Source: Spirochaetota bacterium (GTDB taxonomy: Bacteria > Spirochaetota > UBA4802 > UBA5550). From it: a stretch of DNA of 5,031 nt. Shown here in pieces: positions 1-5,031 of this stretch. The stretch spans positions 1 through 5,031 of the forward strand of contig JAKJGD010000210.1 in assembly GCA_022704585.1 (NCBI GenBank). Reading direction: 5' to 3'. How positions within the stretch are numbered: the first letter of the stretch is position 1; every line of letters begins with the position of its first letter. The position numbers were made by a program, and so were the translations under genes. Under the pieces are notes generated by a model that made no database searches, was not told the origin of the DNA, and worked only from the letters and a program-made list of their open reading frames with translations.

Positions 1-911
1 TAGACGGGGGCGGCATCCGGGGCATAATTCCGTCGGTCATCTGCGCCGCGATCGAGGAGCGGAAAGGAGAGCCGATCAGCCGCCTGTTTGACATGATATC
101 CGGGACCTCGACAGGCGCCATACTCGGCGGAGCCCTGGCCGCCGGCATCCCCGCAGCCAGGGTGCGGGACCTCTACCTGGCGGAAGGACCCGCGCTGTTC
201 AACCCGCGTTTTTTCCTGAACCCGAAACGGTGGACAGAGGGCAAATATGACAGGGGAAAATTCCGGGAACGTTTCGGCACGGTCATCGGCGATGTGAATA
301 TCGGCGAGGTACTGACCCGCTATGTAGCCACCACCTTCAACCTGTCGTCGGGCCGCACCCACTTCGTCAACTCCGTGGACCCGAAAGATGCCGGGTACCG
401 GCTCCTCGACGTGATAAGCTGGTCCGCCCTTTCCGCGGCGAACTATTTCGGAAAGATCAACGCCCCGGAATTCGCCTGGGACCATTACGCGCCGGACGGC
501 ACCGTGGATGCCACCCGCACGGGGGCGACGTTCCAGGACGGGGGGCAGGGGATCAACAACTGCACCCTGAACAATGACATGTCCGAGGTCCTGGCCAGGG
601 ACCATGACGATGTCCTGATCCTCTCGCTCGGGTGCGGCAGCTCCGATCTCTACGTGCCCTACGAAAAGACAAGTAAAAAGGGTTTTGTTGCCCAGGTCTT
701 CGCCTACTTCAGCCAGGCACGCAATGAGTCAACGATAAACCAGGTCCTTGCGGCCAAGTATGTTGAAAAGCACCGGCCGGGCATCAGGACCTTCCGGCTG
801 GACGCGTTCATACCGGCGAAGATGGACCGGCTGGATGCCGTCAAATACGCGGACGAATTCAGGCGGGTCGGGGAGTCGCTGGTGCCGCGCGTACCGTTTG
901 ACCTGCTGTAA
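1..911 (+). CDS. Patatin-like phospholipase, 5' end cut by window edge
   Basis: Predicted serine lipid acyl hydrolase of the patatin/phospholipase A2 fold, using a Ser-Asp dyad to cleave acyl chains from membrane lipids. The reading frame is open from base 3, and the first visible residues are the glycine-rich oxyanion-hole motif DGGGIRG. The nucleophile elbow GTSTG follows at 102-116 (serine codon 108-110), then the SALSAANYF stretch (cf. the family's ATSAAPtyF) and the catalytic DGG with Asp at 537-539. All active-site elements are therefore present. The ATG at 93 lies between the oxyanion loop and the nucleophile and cannot be the true start. Because DGGGIRG normally sits close to the N terminus, probably only some tens of residues are missing; a signal peptide cannot be judged. 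About 302 residues are visible, close to a full single-domain enzyme. The motif style resembles the plant patatin/CapV-like subgroup. It is the first visible gene of a four-gene same-strand run, 50 bp ahead of the ankyrin gene. Family assignment is secure; substrate is unknown. Confidence 0.93.
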   Translation, partial: DGGGIRGIIPSVICAAIEERKGEPISRLFDMISGTSTGAILGGALAAGIPAARVRDLYLAEGPALFNPRFFLNPKRWTEGKYDRGKFRERFGTVIGDVNIGEVLTRYVATTFNLSSGRTHFVNSVDPKDAGYRLLDVISWSALSAANYFGKINAPEFAWDHYAPDGTVDATRTGATFQDGGQGINNCTLNNDMSEVLARDHDDVLILSLGCGSSDLYVPYEKTSKKGFVAQVFAYFSQARNESTINQVLAAKYVEKHRPGIRTFRLDAFIPAKMDRLDAVKYADEFRRVGESLVPRVPFDLL

Positions 912-913
912 CG

Positions 914-935
914 GGACCGCGGTTACCTGCGGTCC
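914..935 (+). other. GC-rich inverted repeat between patatin and ankyrin genes
   Basis: GGACCGC at 914-920 and GCGGTCC at 929-935 form a perfect 7-bp stem around an 8-nt loop, starting three bases after the patatin stop codon. No T-run follows; the downstream bases lead into the Shine-Dalgarno of the ankyrin gene. It is therefore not a typical intrinsic terminator. It could protect the 3' end of a processed patatin message or partly attenuate read-through. The structure is visible in the sequence; any role is inferred. Confidence 0.45.
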
Positions 936-961
936 GGCATAATGCTGAAGGGAGAACGAGA

Positions 962-2542
962 ATGAAAACAATGCTGGCGCTGATTACCGCTGCCATGATC
1001 TGCTCCTGCGCGGCCGCCGCGCATGCGGATCCGAACGCCGACCTGTGCGCGGCTGCGGGCCTCGGGAGCGTCGCAGAAATGAAGGCGGCCCTTAAGGCCG
1101 GGGCGAAAATAAACTATCGCGATCCGAAGAACCAGGGGCGGACCCCGCTCATGCTCTCGCTGGTTTTCGGGAGCGCGGAAAAGGTACGCTTCCTGGTCGC
1201 GTCAAAGGCGGATGTCAATACCAGGTCCGACGACGGGATGAGCGCGCTCATGTACGCCATTGACGGCGGTAACATCGAAATCATTGCCATCCTTATCAGG
1301 GCGCGCGCCGACGTGAACGCGAAGGACCGGGACGGGATGACGCCGCTCATGCACGTCCTCGGCATGAACGTGTTTGACAGGGAGCCGCAGCTTGGCGTGG
1401 CCCGGTCCCTGCTCGACGCTAAGGCGGATGTGAATGCCGTGAACAACAACGGCGACACTGCGCTGATGCTCGCGGCAAGGGCGGGTAATGCCGGTTTTGC
1501 CGCGCTCCTGGTCGAACGGGGCGGCAACGTGAACATGAAAAACAAAGCCGGGCGCACGGCGCTGATGGATGCGAAGCTGAACGAGGACGCGGAAACCGCC
1601 GCCCTGCTCATAAAGGCCGGCGCCGCAGAGCTGCCGAACCGAGACGACGATCTCTTCCTCGCGATAAAGAACAATGACATGGCCGCGGCGAAAGCGGCGC
1701 TGGCCGCAGGCGCCCGGGTTAATTCTCCTGACCACCGTTTTCTGCACCTCGCGTGCGCGGGCGGGAACGAGGACATGGTCAAGCTCCTCATCGATGCGAA
1801 AATTGATGTAAACGCAAAGAGCGTGAACGGGGACTCGGCCCTTGCCGCGGCCCTGCCTGCCAGGAACATTGAGATATTGAAGCTGCTGGCCGCGGCCGGC
1901 GCGGACCCCAACACGCACGACGGGCAGGGAAACACGCCCCTTATCCTTGCGTCCCAGAACATGTCGGAGCCGGAATTCTACGTGGAAACAGTCGGATTGT
2001 TGATACAGGCTGGAGCGCGCGTGAACGATAAGGGTGATAAGGGCATGACCGCGCTCATGTGGGCCTCCGGCCAGGGGCTCCCCGCGGTCGCGAAGAGGCT
2101 GCTGGCCGCCGGCGCGGACGCGGATTTGAAAAACAGCAATGGCATGACCGCGCTCATGTTTGCGGCAAATTTCGGCCAGATGGACTCGGTGAAGTATTTG
2201 ATAAAGGCCGGGGCGAAAGTCAACGAGACTGACAATGACGGGTGGAGCCCGCTCCTACACGCGATCAAGGGCGCCTTCGAGCCAGCGGTTCCCGAATACC
2301 TGGTTTCAAAGGGCGCGGATGTTGGCATGAAGGCAAAAGGGGGATGGACCCCGCTGATGGAAGCCGCAGCCAGGGGCAAGACGGAGATCGTTCGCTTTTT
2401 AATCAAGGCCGGCGCCGACGTTAACGCGCGGTCCGACGAGGGCAGGACCGCGACCGGGTACGCCTCGTTCATGGTAATCGACGATCCGGGCTCACCCTTC
2501 AAGGAGATCGTCGAGATACTGAAGAAGGCCGGGGCCAAATAG
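962..2542 (+). CDS. Exported ankyrin-repeat protein, about 15 repeats
   Basis: A 526-residue protein that is a signal peptide followed almost entirely by ankyrin repeats, so its role is probably protein binding rather than catalysis. Residues 1-22 have a charged start, a hydrophobic core and a plausible signal peptidase I site after AHA (20-22). An ICSC stretch at 13-16 is an imperfect lipobox, so a lipoprotein is a weaker alternative. Repeats of about 33 residues run from 27 to 526, most with G-x-T-P/A-L-M at the start and AGADVN-like loops. Repeats at 125-163 and 323-360, and the last one at 494-526, carry insertions of about five or six residues in the turn between the two helices. Residues 228-257 resemble a second N-terminal cap and split the array into two arms. 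Shine-Dalgarno AAGGGAG (948-954) lies 7 nt before the ATG, which supports this start. Secreted or periplasmic ankyrin proteins occur in other bacteria, some next to enzymes they protect or inhibit. The adjacent patatin is the obvious candidate partner here, but this is inference. Confidence 0.93.
   Translation: MKTMLALITAAMICSCAAAAHADPNADLCAAAGLGSVAEMKAALKAGAKINYRDPKNQGRTPLMLSLVFGSAEKVRFLVASKADVNTRSDDGMSALMYAIDGGNIEIIAILIRARADVNAKDRDGMTPLMHVLGMNVFDREPQLGVARSLLDAKADVNAVNNNGDTALMLAARAGNAGFAALLVERGGNVNMKNKAGRTALMDAKLNEDAETAALLIKAGAAELPNRDDDLFLAIKNNDMAAAKAALAAGARVNSPDHRFLHLACAGGNEDMVKLLIDAKIDVNAKSVNGDSALAAALPARNIEILKLLAAAGADPNTHDGQGNTPLILASQNMSEPEFYVETVGLLIQAGARVNDKGDKGMTALMWASGQGLPAVAKRLLAAGADADLKNSNGMTALMFAANFGQMDSVKYLIKAGAKVNETDNDGWSPLLHAIKGAFEPAVPEYLVSKGADVGMKAKGGWTPLMEAAARGKTEIVRFLIKAGADVNARSDEGRTATGYASFMVIDDPGSPFKEIVEILKKAGAK
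1040..2539 (+). repeat. Ankyrin repeat array, about 99-nt period
   Basis: The DNA coding for the ankyrin repeats has a period near 99 nt (33 codons). The clearest nucleotide match is a 19-nt exact direct repeat, GGCATGACCGCGCTCATGT, at 2042-2060 and 2141-2159, exactly 99 nt apart. Most other units match at protein level only, so most of the array is old and diverged while the units at 2042-2239 look more recently duplicated or converted. Confidence 0.8.
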
Positions 2543-2559
2543 TATAAGGGAGGAGTTCA

Positions 2560-3114
2560 ATGAATGACCTGGATCGCGAAAAGAAAAAGGGACTGAGCCT
2601 GGTGTATCTTGTCCGCGTACTTTTCATGCGGATGGGGCTTGGACGCAGGTACCAGACCCCGGGTTTCGGCCTGGCGGGCCAGCTCTTCGGCACGGTCGCG
2701 AAGCATGTGATCGGCCGCCTGGGCCCGGTAGAGGGCGAAAAGCTGATCCGGGCCGCGGTCGAAGAGTTCGGGAGAGAGCGTGGCCGGAGGATTGCGGAGA
2801 CCGTCCGGGCGCGCGGGAAGCCGCTCTCCCTCAGGAACTGGCTCATCTACACGGATATAAACGCGGAGAATTTTCCGGCACGGCCGACGTTCCCGGACGG
2901 CGACCTCGAAGCGCGTGTCGGCGCATGCACGTTCATCGGCGCGGCGCGGAAGTGGGGCCTGGTCGACTATGCGCGCCTCTACTGCAAATATGCCGACTAC
3001 GCGATCCTTGGAGGGTACAATCCCGACGTCACGCTGGTGCTCAAGGACCGCCATTCAACGGGCACGGAGGAATGCGTGTTTCGCTATATAATGAAAGAGG
3101 AAAATAAAAAATAA
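2560..3114 (+). CDS. ATC-hydrolase-like family protein (L-2-amino-thiazoline-4-carboxylate hydrolase family)
   Basis: A 184-residue protein without a signal peptide or a convincing membrane segment, so probably cytoplasmic. The layout fits the L-2-amino-thiazoline-4-carboxylic acid hydrolase family. There is an N-terminal helical part with EFGRERGRRIA at 69-79, a central cysteine in VGACTF (C123), and a C-terminal signature YCKYADYAILGGYNPD (141-156). A G-T-E-E-C-V-F segment (168-174) follows, where the family usually has a Gly-x-x-Cys-x-Phe pattern. The founding enzyme opens the thiazoline ring of ATC during bacterial L-cysteine production from it. Most members found in anaerobic and environmental genomes have no tested substrate, so the name gives fold and family rather than reaction. 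The start has a strong Shine-Dalgarno, AAGGGAGGAG (2546-2555), 4 nt ahead, and the 17-bp gap to the ankyrin gene implies co-transcription. I recognise the family by motif pattern only, and a profile search would be needed to confirm it. Confidence 0.7.
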   Translation: MNDLDREKKKGLSLVYLVRVLFMRMGLGRRYQTPGFGLAGQLFGTVAKHVIGRLGPVEGEKLIRAAVEEFGRERGRRIAETVRARGKPLSLRNWLIYTDINAENFPARPTFPDGDLEARVGACTFIGAARKWGLVDYARLYCKYADYAILGGYNPDVTLVLKDRHSTGTEECVFRYIMKEENKK

Positions 3115-3134
3115 GCGGGGGAAAGGAGGCATCC

Positions 3135-3971
3135 ATGAAAAAGAAGCTGATAATCGCCGGTTCAATAGTTGCAGGCCTGTTGCTCGCGGGCGTATTGTAC
3201 GTCTGGTACCAGTACAGCCAGTTCCAGAAGGTCGAGATCATCAGGGTCGATCCGCTTCTTACTGTTTACAAGGGCGGCGGTAACTCTATCGCCCTGACGA
3301 CGAAGGACGGCGCGACGGCCCTCATCGTGGACACGAAGATGGGAGGCGCGGCCGAGGTCCAGCGGAATGATATCAAGGCTGACACCATAACCATCGTCAA
3401 TACCCACGACCACTCGGACCACGCCGGCGGTAACGCGCTCTATCCGAAGGCAACGGTCATAGCCGGTGCGTACGGGAAAGAGCAGTGGGACAAGGACTCA
3501 AGCGGTGCCGCCTATCCGGCCCGGACGCTACAGCCCGGTGAAGAGATGGTCATCCCGGTTGGGGACGAGACGGCGGTCATACGCAACATGGGGCGCGGTC
3601 ACACGCAGAACGACACGGTCGTGTTTTTGAAGAAGCGCGGCCTGCTGGTGACCGGCGACCTCGTTTTCCTGGGCCAGCACCCGGCCCTGATAGAGAGGAG
3701 CGGGACCAACATCGCGTCCTGGATCACACACCTGGATGACCTGTATGCACGTTTCGACGCGAAGTCGCTGGTGCCGGGTCATGGACCGGTGTCTGACCGG
3801 AAGGCCATCCTGGACATGAAAGAGTATTTTACATCTATCAGGGACGCGGTCGCGAGCCCGGAGAAGCTGGACGCGCTCAGGGAAAAATATAAGAATTACA
3901 GGGGCATGCCGATCATGATGAATTTTAACGCGACCGTGTCGTACATCAAGAAGGAGATGGAGCGGAAGTAG
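3135..3971 (+). CDS. Membrane-anchored MBL-fold metallo-hydrolase
   Basis: A 278-residue metallo-beta-lactamase-superfamily hydrolase expected to bind two metal ions, usually zinc. The metal ligands are all visible: HDHSDH at 91-96 (preceded by Thr and followed by AGG), His156 in GRGHTQND, Asp175 in TGDLVF and His216 in PGHGP. Residues 1-4 are basic and 5-24 form a hydrophobic helix without a clear cleavage site. This predicts an N-in anchor with the catalytic domain on the outer face of the inner membrane. The superfamily includes lactamases, thioesterases, lactonases, sulfatases and oxidoreductases, and nothing here selects one. A near-perfect Shine-Dalgarno, AAAGGAGG (3122-3129), lies 5 nt before the ATG and 20 bp separates it from the previous gene, so it is likely the last gene of the operon. 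Its stop codon is only 4 bp from the stop of the convergent regulator. Domain call is firm; substrate unknown. Confidence 0.92.
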   Translation: MKKKLIIAGSIVAGLLLAGVLYVWYQYSQFQKVEIIRVDPLLTVYKGGGNSIALTTKDGATALIVDTKMGGAAEVQRNDIKADTITIVNTHDHSDHAGGNALYPKATVIAGAYGKEQWDKDSSGAAYPARTLQPGEEMVIPVGDETAVIRNMGRGHTQNDTVVFLKKRGLLVTGDLVFLGQHPALIERSGTNIASWITHLDDLYARFDAKSLVPGHGPVSDRKAILDMKEYFTSIRDAVASPEKLDALREKYKNYRGMPIMMNFNATVSYIKKEMERK

Positions 3972-3975
3972 GGGT

Positions 3976-4908
3976 TCACGACCGTTTGCCTGTCTTGTTT
4001 CCGTACATCACCGCGTCGGCGCTTGCGATGACGTCGTTCAGATCTTCATGCGAGGAGGGGTCGAACCGTGCGGTGCCCCAGCTCAACGAGAGCAGGTAGC
4101 TGTGCCGGGCCGATTCGTTGTAATCATTGATGTTCCTGATGATGCGCCCGTCAACGGCCTGCATGTCTTCGCATTCGCCGTTGATCATCAGGACCACGAA
4201 CTCGTCCCCGCCCCACCTCGATATAATGTCCGAGGTGCGGAAGGTTCGTTTCAGCACGCCTGCCGCGGCCCTGATGATCTCGTCCCCCGCTCCGTGCCCA
4301 TGAACGTCATTGATGCTCTTCATGTGATCCAGGTCAAAAAAGCAGATGATCATGCTTTTACCCGTTCTCTTCGCGATATCTACCTGGTGGCCTGCCAGGG
4401 TATGGAAGCCGCGGCGGTTATAAACACCGGTCAGCTCGTCCACGAGAGATATCTCCTGGAGGCGTGTTTCCGATTCACGGCTCTTTATCAGCCGGCGGGT
4501 GAGGATCTGGTTCTTTTCATGGAGATTGCGCTCGATCAGGTGCCGCTTCCGTGTCACGTCGAGAAGAATACCGAGCTCGAGGTCCCTGAACGGTTTCAGG
4601 AGGTACCCGTACGGCAGCTGGGTCGTCGCCCGTTTTACGATCTGCTCTTCGGAATAGGTGGAGAGGAAAATGATGGGGATGTCGTGCTCTTTCCTGATCT
4701 GCTCCGCCGCCTGGATGCCGTCCGTTGACCCTTTCAGAAAAATGTCCATGATGACGATGTCCGGCCTGGTGGCGCGGACGGCGTTGATGGATGCTTCGGC
4801 ATTATCGACTGTATCGGCGACTGAAAAGCCGTATCGCTCGATGATCATGCCGATATCGCATGCCACCAGGGCATCATCCTCTACGATTAAAACCTTGCAG
4901 TTGTCCAT
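3976..4908 (-). CDS. Response regulator with GGDEF diguanylate cyclase domain
   Basis: A 310-residue two-component regulator predicted to make cyclic di-GMP when phosphorylated. The receiver domain (about 5-118) has the acidic pocket E10-D11-D12, phospho-acceptor Asp55 in MDIFL, Ser83 at the end of strand 4, and Lys105 in LLKPF with aromatic Tyr102. A charged helical linker (about 119-156) leads to the GGDEF domain (about 157-310), with DELTGVYNRR at 157-166, metal and substrate residues in FDLDHMKSIND (191-201) and an intact GGDEF at 233-237. RTSD at 224-227 is an RxxD inhibitory site exactly five residues upstream, so product feedback inhibition is expected. No motif is degenerate, so it is probably active. 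No histidine kinase is visible, making it an orphan within this window. The ATG at 4908 is the first start after an in-frame TGA and sits right before the KVLIVEDD strand, so it is the likely start, although no convincing Shine-Dalgarno precedes it. Confidence 0.95.
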   Translation of the reverse strand: MDNCKVLIVEDDALVACDIGMIIERYGFSVADTVDNAEASINAVRATRPDIVIMDIFLKGSTDGIQAAEQIRKEHDIPIIFLSTYSEEQIVKRATTQLPYGYLLKPFRDLELGILLDVTRKRHLIERNLHEKNQILTRRLIKSRESETRLQEISLVDELTGVYNRRGFHTLAGHQVDIAKRTGKSMIICFFDLDHMKSINDVHGHGAGDEIIRAAAGVLKRTFRTSDIISRWGGDEFVVLMINGECEDMQAVDGRIIRNINDYNESARHSYLLSLSWGTARFDPSSHEDLNDVIASADAVMYGNKTGKRS

Positions 4909-4929
4909 CTCAAATCACATGATATTACA

Positions 4930-4960
4930 AACCGGCGGACCGGGTTGTTCTTTATTTTTT
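4930..4960 (+). terminator. Possible hairpin plus T-rich tail (+ strand), also a leader hairpin on the - strand
   Basis: Bases 4930-4946 can fold into a six-pair stem with one bulged base (AACCGG against CCGGGTT) and a four-base loop. On the + strand a T-rich tract follows (4945-4960, ending in six Ts), the layout of a weak intrinsic terminator for transcripts running rightward. On the minus strand the same stem has a UCCG loop and lies in the predicted leader of the REC-GGDEF mRNA, ending about 21 nt before the start codon. The stem is short and imperfect, so either reading is tentative. Confidence 0.35.
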
Positions 4961-4964
4961 GTGA

Positions 4965-4992
4965 AATATAAACAACGGGCGGTTTTTGTCAA
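4965..4992 (-). promoter_or_regulatory. Sigma-70-type promoter for the REC-GGDEF gene
   Basis: Reading the minus strand, a perfect -35 hexamer TTGACA (4992-4987) is followed after 16 bp by TATATT (4970-4965), which matches the -10 consensus at five of six positions. AT-rich DNA lies just upstream of the -35. The predicted transcription start is near 4958, giving a leader of about 50 nt before the ATG at 4908. The position fits the regulator gene well. The sequence match is direct; activity is inferred. Confidence 0.72.
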
Positions 4993-5004
4993 TACATTAA
5001 TAAT

Positions 5005-5018
5005 ACTGACCGGTCAGT
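5005..5018. promoter_or_regulatory. Perfect 14-bp palindrome, probable TetR-type operator
   Basis: ACTGACCGGTCAGT is its own reverse complement over 14 bp, in an AT-rich intergenic stretch. The GACCGGTC core resembles operators of TetR/AcrR-family repressors, which often lie at the promoter of the repressor's own gene. The palindrome begins 12 bp upstream of the -35 of the REC-GGDEF promoter, with its centre near -53 relative to the predicted start. It may act on a divergent gene off the right edge, on the regulator, or on both. The palindrome is seen directly; the protein family is inferred from the core sequence. Confidence 0.55.
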
Positions 5019-5031
5019 TTTATTCCGGCTA

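Noticed and set aside
93..911. ATG at 93 as the start of the patatin gene
   Set aside because: The frame is open to base 3 and encodes the oxyanion motif DGGGIRG before this ATG; starting at 93 would remove an essential catalytic element.
914..935. Intrinsic terminator after the patatin gene
   Set aside because: The stem is good but no T-tract follows, and the spacing to the next gene suggests continued transcription.
938..943. CATAAT as a -10 box for an internal promoter before the ankyrin gene
   Set aside because: No -35-like hexamer lies at the right distance, and the transcript would begin at or within the Shine-Dalgarno of the ankyrin gene.
1114..1962. Long minus-strand open frames inside the ankyrin gene (also 1202-1918 and 1978-2538)
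   Set aside because: They mirror the GC-rich repeated codons of the ankyrin gene, their translations are low-complexity and match no recognisable family, and they lack good start contexts.
4048..4728. 226-codon plus-strand open frame opposite the REC-GGDEF gene
   Set aside because: It is antisense to a gene with every domain motif intact, and its translation shows no recognisable domain.
1..4908. CBASS-type defence system (CapV-like patatin with a cyclic nucleotide enzyme)
   Set aside because: No CD-NTase is visible, and the GGDEF protein is a standard two-component diguanylate cyclase on the opposite strand with its own promoter. The patatin similarity alone is not enough, though genes left of the window were not seen.

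Overview
The window is GC-rich, densely packed bacterial DNA. Strong Shine-Dalgarno sequences, an exported ankyrin protein, an ATC-hydrolase-like protein and an orphan REC-GGDEF regulator suggest a Gram-negative environmental bacterium, possibly anaerobic (Spirochaetota or Desulfobacterota-like). This is a low-confidence guess: there is no rRNA or other phylogenetic marker. No tRNA, rRNA, CRISPR array, insertion sequence or origin is visible.

Left part (1-3971, + strand): four genes in one direction with gaps of 50, 17 and 20 bp, probably one operon whose promoter and first codons lie off the left edge. In order they are (1) the 3' part of a patatin-like phospholipase with the full catalytic set in view; (2) an exported protein made almost wholly of about 15 ankyrin repeats; (3) a small protein resembling the L-2-amino-thiazoline-4-carboxylate hydrolase family; (4) an N-terminally membrane-anchored metallo-beta-lactamase-fold hydrolase. 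The ankyrin protein and the anchored hydrolase are predicted to act outside the cytoplasm. The set combines three hydrolase-type proteins with one binding scaffold. I recognise no known pathway that joins them, so their cooperation is inferred from gene order only.

Right part (3976-5031, - strand): a convergent response regulator with a diguanylate cyclase output domain. Its stop codon is 4 bp from that of the metallo-hydrolase. It has a good sigma-70-type promoter, an approximately 50-nt leader with a small hairpin, and no convincing Shine-Dalgarno. A perfect 14-bp palindrome of the kind bound by TetR-family repressors lies just upstream, at the right edge; it may serve a divergent gene outside the window.

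The most interesting observations are the two-arm super-repeat inside the ankyrin protein (two blocks of six repeats with matching irregularities), the pairing of a patatin lipase with an exported ankyrin protein, and the lack of terminator space between the convergent genes together with a possible + strand terminator beyond the regulator's start. None of these proves a new system.
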